This document shows, piece after piece, positions 17,643 through 25,564 of a stretch of 43,361 nucleotides of DNA. The number at the start of each line of letters is the position of its first letter. Position 1 is the stretch's first letter. Where the stretch lies: assembly GCA_029246995.1 (NCBI GenBank), contig JAQWMB010000015.1, positions 1 through 43,361 of the forward strand, written 5' to 3'. Made by a program: the position numbers and the translations under genes. Source of the stretch: Dehalococcoidia bacterium. Its GTDB lineage: Bacteria > Chloroflexota > Dehalococcoidia > UBA2979. A model generated the notes under the pieces. The model was not told the origin of the DNA. It was given only the letters and a program-made list of their open reading frames with translations, and ran no database searches.

Positions 17643-18406
17643 TATGCTTGCTCCGTGATTGCATTTATGCTTATCTTAACAGTTTCATTAATAAATTGTT
17701 TCATATTTTCTTGAGTAACAATATTAAAAGTATCGTCAATATTTTTTTTATAATCATTAACATGTTTTGAAATTTTATCAGATGTGTATCCCAACTTAGA
17801 TAAATGTGAATGCATTAAATGAGAATATTTATCATAAAATGGTGGCTGCGCAACAATAGAAATCATGATACCGCACCATTGATTCAGTGCAATGTCATTT
17901 ATAAATGGTATATTATACGCATGATTCTGTGCATTAATTAGATTTAAGGCATTGATTAAATCTTCTTGTTTTTCTCTCTCTTGTCTATCAATCTCAAACT
18001 GCAATGTACGATCAAATAAATTATAAACAAGTTGATCTTCATCATTAGGATCAAAATCAGAATCAGTATTCCTCAAAAAATACTTCCTATAAATTAATTC
18101 TATATACCTTTTATCAGCAAGCAAATGAGTCACATATCCTGCAATAAAAGCACTTTGAGGTGATACTTCAGATAAAATACTCAATAGACCTGGATATTCA
18201 GTTGATAAATTATGTAATGGATCTTGAGGTGTGTGTATATTTAAATCAAAAAAATGAGTTTCTTTACGATCTTGTCCAGTGAATGAGCGTATATCAGGTG
18301 CTGTTGTTCCGAGAAAAAATGAGCCAGGATACTCATTGCTTGCAAGATGAGAGTTATTCTCAAGAACTAGATTTCCAATATTAATGTGTAAGCAAAGTCC
18401 TGGCAT
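17642..18406 (-). CDS. zinc-dependent phospholipase-C-like protein inside the his operon
   Basis: The 254 residues look like the Zn_dep_PLPC family (Pfam PF00882), whose members hold a His/Asp zinc cluster. Candidate ligands are His7 in LHINIG, Asp38 in GTTAPDIR, His51 in THFFD, and His94/Asp98 in GYVTHLLADKRY, an order typical of that family. No signal peptide is seen, so it is probably cytoplasmic. It lies between hisG (ten nt upstream) and hisD (TAATG overlap), so it is co-translated with histidine genes although no histidine step is known to need it. The function is unknown; hydrolysis of a phosphoester is only a family-based guess. ATG start. Confidence 0.65.
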   Translation of the reverse strand: MPGLCLHINIGNLVLENNSHLASNEYPGSFFLGTTAPDIRSFTGQDRKETHFFDLNIHTPQDPLHNLSTEYPGLLSILSEVSPQSAFIAGYVTHLLADKRYIELIYRKYFLRNTDSDFDPNDEDQLVYNLFDRTLQFEIDRQEREKQEDLINALNLINAQNHAYNIPFINDIALNQWCGIMISIVAQPPFYDKYSHLMHSHLSKLGYTSDKISKHVNDYKKNIDDTFNIVTQENMKQFINETVKISINAITEQA

Positions 18407-18415
18407 AATTAGATA

Positions 18416-19786
18416 TTATTGGAACCGATTAATGAAATCTACAATTAATGGATTCACATTATCAATTAAATTCTTATGCCCAATAATACAATTAGTTGAT
18501 TCCAGTATGAGATCTTTCATTTCAAGATTATTTGCCTCTAAAGTTGCTCCAGTTTCAGTTCCTTCAACAAGTATCTCTGCATCCTCTGGTACAAATCCTT
18601 CAGAAGCACCGGAAATTGGAATAATTTGATATTCAGATTTAATGAAATTCCTTGCAAAATAATCTGCAATACCAAAATATTCTGAAGCAATTCTTATTTT
18701 CTTAATACCCTGGCTAGCCCATACCTCCATGGCTTCGTTAACATTGGTAACGTTTAAATCTTTAGAAACAACTGCTCCGATACGATATTTACTTTGCTTG
18801 AGATCGTGCATTTCAAATACCGGTGCCGTCGGATAATTATAAATAAAATTTTTTAACCAATCTCTTCCGGTAATTGCTATATCATAAAGACCAAGAGACA
18901 CGGCTTGAGGCATGTCTTGGGGCCGCATGACATTGATAATCATGTTTACGTTATTTGAAAGATCTCCTTGGATAACCTCACTATCGGTATAACCTTTAAT
19001 CTCTACGCCTGCATTATTTAACGCGAGCGCTGTATGTCTAAATGCATGGCCATCTGGTATAGCAATTCTAATCTGCTTTCTAGTTGAGTATATTTTTTTT
19101 GTATTATTCACATAATCATTTATCTTATTATCGAAAAAATGAAAAGGTGAGCGAGATGATAGACCCTTATATTCATTCAAAAGTTTGAAAAGCTTAGATT
19201 CCTTAATCTTTTTTAGGTTCTTTTTATTACCAATCAAAAGTAGACCACCTTGATATATTGAGTCAATAACTTTTACATTATCTGTAAGTTTCTCTTCAGG
19301 TAAAATTGCAATAGACGCATCCCCATTAAGCCAAGTTTCAGGGTTACCCCATGCTTCAAATACTCGGTAATTAGTTGTTCTGTTTGCGTATAAGTAATCA
19401 GTTGTAATGTTTGGAAATTCTGTAACAATAATATGTTCATCTAGGTTATCATTAAGAGGTAGTTTATCATTTGACCTAGTCGAGTATAACTTTGAAACTG
19501 AATCATTAAATAATATTAAATTCTCAATTGACAAGTGGGGATATTTAATTAATAATTCATCTGCCCACCATGACGTAACAATGCCAAGGTCATAATTACC
19601 CAATGCAACCTGTATCGGAATATCTTTTTCCGCAAATGATCTAGCAATAGCATCATTAATATTTTTAAATTCATAACTATAAACTCTATTTGCTCTATTG
19701 TAATCAGGTATATCTATAGAAAGATCTGCTAAAATTTCAGAAACATTTTTTTGAATAGAGCCTCTAGGTACTGCAAGCTTAATCAT
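18416..19786 (-). CDS. hisG: ATP phosphoribosyltransferase, tandem two-domain HisG
   Basis: First and committed step of histidine synthesis, PRPP plus ATP. At 456 residues this is far longer than short HisG (about 210) or regulatory long HisG (about 300). Two HisG-like halves are visible. Half 1 (about 1-205) starts KLAVPRGSIQKNVSEIL and has NYDLGIVTSWWADELL. Half 2 (about 236-456) starts IRIAIPDGHAFRHTALAL and has LYDIAITGRDWLKNF. Only half 2 keeps the PRPP loop EGTETGATLEANN (Glu411-Thr415); half 1 reads IDSIYQGGLLLIGNK there, so the loop is deleted. I infer a catalytic C-half and a degenerate structural or regulatory N-half. Directly follows hisZ (TAA then ATG). ATG start. Confidence 0.88.
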   Translation of the reverse strand: MIKLAVPRGSIQKNVSEILADLSIDIPDYNRANRVYSYEFKNINDAIARSFAEKDIPIQVALGNYDLGIVTSWWADELLIKYPHLSIENLILFNDSVSKLYSTRSNDKLPLNDNLDEHIIVTEFPNITTDYLYANRTTNYRVFEAWGNPETWLNGDASIAILPEEKLTDNVKVIDSIYQGGLLLIGNKKNLKKIKESKLFKLLNEYKGLSSRSPFHFFDNKINDYVNNTKKIYSTRKQIRIAIPDGHAFRHTALALNNAGVEIKGYTDSEVIQGDLSNNVNMIINVMRPQDMPQAVSLGLYDIAITGRDWLKNFIYNYPTAPVFEMHDLKQSKYRIGAVVSKDLNVTNVNEAMEVWASQGIKKIRIASEYFGIADYFARNFIKSEYQIIPISGASEGFVPEDAEILVEGTETGATLEANNLEMKDLILESTNCIIGHKNLIDNVNPLIVDFINRFQ

Positions 19787-20551
19787 TTATTGCTCATCAG
19801 ATAATAACTTTATTAGTTCATTCATATTAAAAGCGAATCCAGAAGCATAGGCCTTTTTACCACCAAGTCCTTCACATAAATTATCGTATCTTCCTCCAGA
19901 TAGGATTTCTGTGTCATTCGCAATCACTGAAAATGCATAATTTGTATAGTATTCAAATTTTTTATTTTGAGAAGCATCAATGAATTCATAATTAAATCCA
20001 TGTTTATCAAAAATATTGCCAAGTGCTTTGATTAATCTCTTTGCAATACTTTCATCTGGTAGAGAATCATAATTATCAACTTGTAAGTTGTTATCTTTAT
20101 TAGTAATGATGACTTTAATTGCTGTGGTTAAATTTAATTTACCTAGTAATTCTGTAACGAGCTTAATAATTGCTTCATTTGCAGTTTCTGGAGATATACC
20201 AATTAATTCTGTTCCACACTGCCATATTTCTCTATTATTCTTGTCATCAATAAATCGATAAACAGGCTCAATATAAAAAAGTTTTGCTTCTTGTCCTTCC
20301 ATATTATTTAAATACCATTGTGCGGCAGGAACGGTAACATCTGGGCGAAGAACTACGCGCTCCCCTGACCACCCATCCCAATCAAGAAATGAATATGTTC
20401 CATGCAGCATGCTTGGAGTTAAAGTGCCCGCTGAAGTATATAGATTAAGTGGCTGGACAGTATTGGTTCTTATTTCAGTAAAATTGTTTGCATTTAATAC
20501 ATCACGAAATAACTGTTCAATTACTTGAAATTTTTTCAAAGTATCAACCAT
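19787..20551 (-). CDS. hisZ: ATP phosphoribosyltransferase regulatory subunit (HisRS-like)
   Basis: Class II aminoacyl-tRNA-synthetase-fold paralogue of HisRS that in short-HisG systems forms the complex needed for activity and histidine feedback. Visible are FTEIRTNTVQPLNLY, motif-2-like VVLRPDVTVPAAQW, KLFYIEPVYRF with IWQCGTELIG, and motif-3-like LSGGRYDNL with ASGFAFNMNEL. No anticodon-binding domain is present, as expected for HisZ. At 254 residues it is shorter than typical HisZ (about 320-400). ATG start with GAGAGG nine nt upstream. It is first in the his run; hisG begins immediately after its stop. Confidence 0.85.
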   Translation of the reverse strand: MVDTLKKFQVIEQLFRDVLNANNFTEIRTNTVQPLNLYTSAGTLTPSMLHGTYSFLDWDGWSGERVVLRPDVTVPAAQWYLNNMEGQEAKLFYIEPVYRFIDDKNNREIWQCGTELIGISPETANEAIIKLVTELLGKLNLTTAIKVIITNKDNNLQVDNYDSLPDESIAKRLIKALGNIFDKHGFNYEFIDASQNKKFEYYTNYAFSVIANDTEILSGGRYDNLCEGLGGKKAYASGFAFNMNELIKLLSDEQ

Positions 20552-20568
20552 TCCTAAGAACCTCTCAA

Positions 20569-21375
20569 TTAATATAATTCTTCTATTGAAGCAGCCATTA
20601 CTTCAATATGCTCACCATTTTTCTTTTCTAGAATCAATACTCCGTGCTCCGAAATATCAATAACATTACCATGTACAGAAGCTTTATCTAAGTGTGCAAT
20701 AATTTTTTTTCCAATTGTAGAAACTAAATCTTTCCAGTTATTGTACAAAGAAACTGAATCACTTATTGATTGATAATATCGCTTCTCAAAATTAGTTGAA
20801 AGAGAAGATAAAAATATTTCATTATTATCAATATTCAGATTGTTGTTTCCATTGTCCTTTAAGATCTTTTGTAAGTCAGTACTATTATCACGATATTCAT
20901 CAGGCAGTGACTCAGAATTACGAATATTGATACCCATCCCAATTAATGAAACACCCGCTTGACTATCGATAACATTTTCAATCAGTATACCAGCGACTTT
21001 TTTATTTTGATACATAATGTCATTTGGCCATTTTATAGACGGTTTTATATTAATAAGATCTACTATCGAATCGCAAATAGCCAGACTGCTAATCATATAC
21101 AAATAATTACTAACGTATTCATCGTATTTTAAAAGATAAGTAACATAGATGCCTGAGTCAGGCTTTGAAGACCAAGTTTTTTGCCCTCTTCCTCTTCCTT
21201 TTATCTGCTCATCAGAAAGAAAAAGAGCCCCGTGCAATGACTCGCTATTTTGCTTTTGTAACTCATTCCTAGCATCATCCATTGTAGAATCAGTAGATGC
21301 TTTATAAAAAACTTGCTTACCTATATCTTTGGTATTTAGATTGCTTAAGTAATGTGATATATCAAAATTATTCAT
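20569..21375 (-). CDS. birA: biotin-[acetyl-CoA-carboxylase] ligase
   Basis: Activates biotin to biotinyl-AMP and attaches it to the lysine of biotin carboxyl carrier domains. The 268 residues form the catalytic domain and the small C-terminal domain only. No N-terminal helix-turn-helix precedes it, so it is not a repressor of the E. coli BirA type. Motifs are STDSTMDDA near 27, the biotinyl-AMP loop GRGRGQKTW at 60-68 and KWPNDIMYQNKKVAGILIE from 115. ATG start. It lies nine nt after the aminotransferase gene and 17 nt before hisZ. No biotinylated subunit is encoded in the window. Confidence 0.9.
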   Translation of the reverse strand: MNNFDISHYLSNLNTKDIGKQVFYKASTDSTMDDARNELQKQNSESLHGALFLSDEQIKGRGRGQKTWSSKPDSGIYVTYLLKYDEYVSNYLYMISSLAICDSIVDLINIKPSIKWPNDIMYQNKKVAGILIENVIDSQAGVSLIGMGINIRNSESLPDEYRDNSTDLQKILKDNGNNNLNIDNNEIFLSSLSTNFEKRYYQSISDSVSLYNNWKDLVSTIGKKIIAHLDKASVHGNVIDISEHGVLILEKKNGEHIEVMAASIEELY

Positions 21376-21384
21376 ACATATAGC

Positions 21385-22722
21385 TTATTGAATTGATTGC
21401 AATGAACGTTCTAATCCATCAAGCAAAAAATCTATTTCTGAGTGATTTGTGATCAATGGAGGCGCTAGAACAATTTGATCGCCCACAAACCTAGTAATGA
21501 CTCCGCATTCTTCTCTTAGAAATTTAGCAAACTTACCACCCATACCTAATGCTGGATCATAGTTAGTATTGGAACCTGTGTCTTCAACTAAGGCAAAGCC
21601 AGCAATAAATCCTAGTGTTCTAATATTTGATATATGTTTCTTGTTGGCAAAAATATTTTGTAAACCATCAGATAAATATTGACCCATTACTTGGGCATTT
21701 TCAACTAATTTTTCATCTTCAATAATTTGTAAGTTACGAAGGCCAACCGCGGAAGCAGTTGGATGTGCGCTATTCGTATAAGCATGCATAAATTTTGCAT
21801 CTGGAGGAACGTCTTGTAACGAATCCATAATATCCTTAGAAACAATGAATCCTCCCATTGGGATATAGCCAGATGTTACTGCCTTAGCAAATGTAACAAT
21901 ATCTGGATTAATGCCCCATCTTTGTAAAGCAAACCAATAACCTGTTCTACCAAATCCTGTAATTACTTCATCAGCTATAAGTAAAATATTATATTTATCA
22001 CAAATAGCACGTAATTCTTTGAAATAGCTCTCTGACGGTGTCCAAACTCCACCAGCACCCTTTACTGGTTCAGCGATGACTGCTGCTACTGTATCAGCTC
22101 CTTCTCTAAGGATTGTATCCTCTACCCAACTTGCTGTTTCTCCATCAGAATTTAATTCTTCACCGTCTCTGCTTTCACCTTCCGCATGAATAATTTCTTT
22201 TGGTAGTGGTCCAAAATATTTCCAAAAGGGTGGCAAGCCAGTCATTGCAGATGTAGCTAAAGTACCACCATGGTAAGCACGATGCCTTGCAATCAATTTA
22301 TTTTTTTTAGGTTGTCCCTTAAGATTCCAATAAAATCTAGCAGTTTTAAATGCACCTTCATTTGATTCAGAACCAGAGTTAGTAAAATATACACCCTGCA
22401 TATTATCATAGGTTAATTCAATAATTTTTTTTGCTAACTGAATAGCTGGAAGATTAGAAAAGCCAGTATAATTATTTGTAAATGCAACTTTACTGATTTG
22501 ATCATAAGCAGCCTGAGCAAGCTCTTCTCGACCATGACCAACTGCAACATTCCATAATGAGGAAAGACCATCCAAATATTTTTTGCCATTGTAATCATAC
22601 AACCAAGCACCTTCTCCTTTTTCAAAAACAATTGGCTCTTGGTGATCCGGTGCAAAGTATTGTGGATGGATTAAATGCTTTAAATCATCCTTAATTATTT
22701 GGTCTATATCTTCTTTGTGCAT
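21385..22722 (-). CDS. class III (omega) pyridoxal-phosphate aminotransferase
   Basis: The 445 residues carry the class III pattern: SSLWNVAVGHGREELAQAA near 54, FTNSGSESNEGAFKTAR near 113, HRAYHGGTLATSAMTG near 147, IADEVITGFGRTG with Asp251, and the PLP Schiff-base Lys280 in TFAKAVTSGYIPMGG. The sequence style fits the beta-alanine/taurine/polyamine-to-pyruvate group. BioA (DAPA aminotransferase) is an alternative, made slightly attractive by the adjacent birA, but no other biotin gene is present. ATG start. murE lies 20 nt upstream. Substrate not determinable from sequence. Confidence 0.88.
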   Translation of the reverse strand: MHKEDIDQIIKDDLKHLIHPQYFAPDHQEPIVFEKGEGAWLYDYNGKKYLDGLSSLWNVAVGHGREELAQAAYDQISKVAFTNNYTGFSNLPAIQLAKKIIELTYDNMQGVYFTNSGSESNEGAFKTARFYWNLKGQPKKNKLIARHRAYHGGTLATSAMTGLPPFWKYFGPLPKEIIHAEGESRDGEELNSDGETASWVEDTILREGADTVAAVIAEPVKGAGGVWTPSESYFKELRAICDKYNILLIADEVITGFGRTGYWFALQRWGINPDIVTFAKAVTSGYIPMGGFIVSKDIMDSLQDVPPDAKFMHAYTNSAHPTASAVGLRNLQIIEDEKLVENAQVMGQYLSDGLQNIFANKKHISNIRTLGFIAGFALVEDTGSNTNYDPALGMGGKFAKFLREECGVITRFVGDQIVLAPPLITNHSEIDFLLDGLERSLQSIQ

Positions 22723-22742
22723 ACCAACTGCCCTGCTTTCAA

Positions 22743-24350
22743 TTAAAATAAATCTTCTATTAGTTTCTTAGTAATCTCTCTATCATCCCAAGGAATAATC
22801 TCACTACCTGATTCAATAGATTTTTCGTGACCTTTTCCTAAAATTAAAACAAAATCATCCTCTGCTGCGTACTCTAAAGCAAATTTAATTGCCTCTTTTC
22901 TATCTAAGATAATTTTATAATTATCACCTTCAATAGCACCAGATTCTTTCATTTGATTTTCAATATCTTGTACAATATCATGTATTGATTCAGATCGTGA
23001 GTCTTCTTCTGTAAGAATACTCATATTTGCTTGTTCTGCAGCTAATCGACCTAAGCCAAATCGTCGGTCTTTTGAACGTTCTCCCGCACAACCAAAAACA
23101 ACGATCAACCTATCCTTAATATATTTCCCTAGAGTATTAAGAACCTTTTCAAAAGCATCAGGCGTATGTGCATAATCAACGATTACATTGAAAGGCGCAC
23201 CATCTATTTGTTCTAATCTTCCAGGGATGTTAAAGCAAGTCTCTATTGCATGTAGTATTTTTTCATATGAAAAGTCTTTATTCCATTCATGATTAAACTG
23301 AGTAATGGCTTCAAATGCCATTCCAATATTCATTAAATTAAAATCACCCATTAATTTGGTTTGACCAGAAAATAAACCCTTTTCGTCGAATTCATAACTG
23401 CCAATTTGATATCGTGTTTGAAATAAACTTTCTTCTATCTTTGCAATTGGAACATCTGCAGCTGTATTAAAACCAATTGTTGAAGCATTATGAACTAGCG
23501 AACGCAACTTAGCGATTTTTTCATTATCAGCATTAAGAATTAAGTGCCCAGTCTTTCGATAACTTAATTTCCCGGACGCTGATGAGTCATATCTTCTTAT
23601 TAGGTTAATGATTTTAGTTTTAGCATTAAAATAATCATCTTCATCCTCATGAAATTCTTGATGGTCTGGGCTAAATGATGTGAAAATTGCACAATCAAGA
23701 TCAATTGGATTGACCTTGTCAAATTGAAGTGCATGGGAAGTAATTTCAAGAATAATGACATCAGAATCAGATTTTTTAGCTTGTGCAATTAATTGAAACA
23801 ATTCCGGAGGATCAGGTGTAGTAAGTCTTATTTTTTGATCCTCGTCAATAATTTCTTTACCATCAATAAAAACACCTAAAGTGCTAATCAATGCAGCATT
23901 TACTCCTAATTCTCTTAAGGCAGTGTAAATAATATATGCTGTGCTAGATTTACCATCGGTGCCAGTAATCCCAATATGAAAAGGGTCTGCTCTAAAGGAA
24001 GATTTGTCATAGAAAGCCCAACTTAGGTAAGACAGTGCAGTCCTTGCTTTTCGTGTATATATAGCCGGCACTCTATCCGATGCAAAAGGATTGCTAAAAT
24101 ATCCTTCATCAAGCAGCTCGGTATCATCTGAGACTATCAGGGCAGCACCATTATTTTCTGCTTGATGGATATACTTGTTACTATTGACCTGAGTACCTTG
24201 TAAGCAGACAAAAATATTACCTGGTTGCACCAAGCGTGAATCAAAAGCGATGCCAGTGATCTCTTTTGGAAAATCTTTAAGCGATTCAAGCAATCTCTGT
24301 CCTGCTGGTTTTCCTTGAGAAAGCCTGTTTATCCAGTTATTATTACTCAT
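22743..24350 (-). CDS. murE: MurE-type UDP-N-acetylmuramyl-tripeptide synthetase
   Basis: Mur ligase that would add the third amino acid to UDP-MurNAc-L-Ala-D-Glu. It has the N-domain segment ITGIAFDSRLVQPGNIFVCL, ATP P-loop GITGTDGKSS (about residues 126-135 from this start), TTPDPPELF, LEITSHALQFDKV with the carbamylated-Lys region after it, VDYAHTPDAFEKVL, and FGCAGERSKDRR. The C-terminal specificity loop that reads DNPR in meso-DAP enzymes reads EDSRSE here, so the residue added is uncertain. I chose ATG at 24350 (535 residues); an in-frame TTG at 24371 would add seven residues and sits 12 nt from the RNase P RNA 3' end. No other mur gene is nearby. Confidence 0.85.
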   Translation of the reverse strand: MSNNNWINRLSQGKPAGQRLLESLKDFPKEITGIAFDSRLVQPGNIFVCLQGTQVNSNKYIHQAENNGAALIVSDDTELLDEGYFSNPFASDRVPAIYTRKARTALSYLSWAFYDKSSFRADPFHIGITGTDGKSSTAYIIYTALRELGVNAALISTLGVFIDGKEIIDEDQKIRLTTPDPPELFQLIAQAKKSDSDVIILEITSHALQFDKVNPIDLDCAIFTSFSPDHQEFHEDEDDYFNAKTKIINLIRRYDSSASGKLSYRKTGHLILNADNEKIAKLRSLVHNASTIGFNTAADVPIAKIEESLFQTRYQIGSYEFDEKGLFSGQTKLMGDFNLMNIGMAFEAITQFNHEWNKDFSYEKILHAIETCFNIPGRLEQIDGAPFNVIVDYAHTPDAFEKVLNTLGKYIKDRLIVVFGCAGERSKDRRFGLGRLAAEQANMSILTEEDSRSESIHDIVQDIENQMKESGAIEGDNYKIILDRKEAIKFALEYAAEDDFVLILGKGHEKSIESGSEIIPWDDREITKKLIEDLF

Positions 24351-24382
24351 ATACCCAACAATACATTGCAATATTTAGCTTT

Positions 24383-24724
24383 GTGGACGACCTGTAAGCG
24401 GAATTCTGTCCTCGTTTAAAAAAACGATGTACGACTATCCATCTAGGATTTAAGTTGCCTTAAACCTCAAGCAGCCTACCCTGGGGCTATTACGGACAAA
24501 TTAGCGCCCCTCTATTTGGCCTTGCTCCGAGTGGGGTTTGCCTAGCTACTTTTGTTACCAAAAGCACGGTGCGCTCTTACCACACCTTTTCACCTTTACC
24601 TTTACAGGAAGTATATTCTCTGTTGCACTTTCCATCGATTTGCATCGTCCGGTAGCTATCCGGCACTCTGTCCGTAGGAGTTCCGACTTTCCTCTAATAA
24701 ATTAGCAATCGTCCAGTCATCCAC
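24383..24724 (-). ncRNA. rnpB: RNase P RNA (M1-type, bacterial class A)
   Basis: Read on the minus strand, the 5' part contains GAGGAAAGTCGGAACTCC (the CR-I core), the middle contains GGTAAGAGCGCACC and GGCAAACCCC, then GTAGGCTGCTTGAG, and the 3' part contains GACAGAATTCCGCTTACAGG, all hallmarks of bacterial RNase P RNA. The ends GTGGATGACTG (5') and CAGGTCGTCCAC (3') pair as helix P1, which sets the boundaries at 24724 and 24383 to within a few bases, about 342 nt. It processes tRNA 5' leaders. It lies between modB and murE on the same strand. No terminator is seen after it, so read-through into murE is possible. Confidence 0.93.
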
Positions 24725-24769
24725 ATAAGCTATTTGTAGTTTAGCAGTTGTTTTTTTGATTAAAAGTAA

Positions 24770-25564
24770 TTAATTGATTATTTTTTCGCTTATGTATGAA
24801 ATTGACACAACAACTAGTGCAGATATAAGAATGCTGATAAAAGCAATAATCACAGCAAAATCAAAGCCATTTGATGATTCAAAAGAACTTAATATTGCTA
24901 AAGGCATAGTTTGCGTAATACCTAAAATATTACCTGCAAAAATCAAAGTTGCACCTAATTCACCTACTGATCGTGACCAAGTCAATAATATCCCAATTAA
25001 AATAGAATGTTTAAGGTTTGGGAGTACTACAAAAAGCATGTTACGTAGCGCAGAAGCACCTAGAAGTCTCGCAGACTCAGAATATGCAGGTTGTAAATTA
25101 ATAAGACCTAATTGTAACGTCCGGATATAAAAAGGACTTGACACAAAAACTTGAGCAATAATGACAGCAAAAATTGTAAAAGGAATTTCTATACCGACAC
25201 TAGCAAGAATACCACCGATAAAACTTGATTTATTGAATAGTAAAATTAAGGCTATACCAGCAACAGTAGGAGGAATAAATATAGGAAATTGGATTAAGCT
25301 TGTCAATGATTGTAAAAAATCAGATTTAGCCTTAGACAATAAATATGCTAATGGAGTTCCAAATATTACAGTAATAAATAGAGAAATCACTGAAGTGGAC
25401 AAAGTGAGCTTAATTGATTCATATACTATTTCATTATTTAATTGTGATAAAGAAGAATTAAAAATAGCATAAATTGCTAAGGAAATTAAAGGAAAAATAA
25501 TTAATGCAGCTAAAAGTACTGATGAATAGAGCCAAACATTAACAATCTTGTCAATTATGTTCAA
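24770..25564 (-). CDS. modB: molybdate/tungstate ABC transporter permease
   Basis: Inner-membrane permease of a ModABC-type oxyanion importer. The 264 residues have about five or six transmembrane segments. Motifs include FPIFIPPTVAGIALILL near 92, the EAA loop ESARLLGASALRNMLFVVLP near 164, and WSRSVGELGATLIFAGN near 202, which are typical of ModB. Sulfate permeases are the nearest alternative. The start is TTG at 25564, overlapping the modA TGA as TTGA; no early ATG exists. The ModC ATPase gene is not adjacent: the RNase P RNA gene comes next. Confidence 0.87.
   Translation of the reverse strand: MNIIDKIVNVWLYSSVLLAALIIFPLISLAIYAIFNSSLSQLNNEIVYESIKLTLSTSVISLFITVIFGTPLAYLLSKAKSDFLQSLTSLIQFPIFIPPTVAGIALILLFNKSSFIGGILASVGIEIPFTIFAVIIAQVFVSSPFYIRTLQLGLINLQPAYSESARLLGASALRNMLFVVLPNLKHSILIGILLTWSRSVGELGATLIFAGNILGITQTMPLAILSSFESSNGFDFAVIIAFISILISALVVVSISYISEKIIN

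Noticed and set aside
21385-22722. Calling the aminotransferase bioA because birA follows
   Set aside because: No other biotin-synthesis gene is present and the sequence style fits omega-aminotransferases of several substrates, so no symbol is given.
24774-25130. A 118-codon plus-strand open frame opposite modB
   Set aside because: It mirrors a well-conserved permease on the other strand and has no recognisable protein features.
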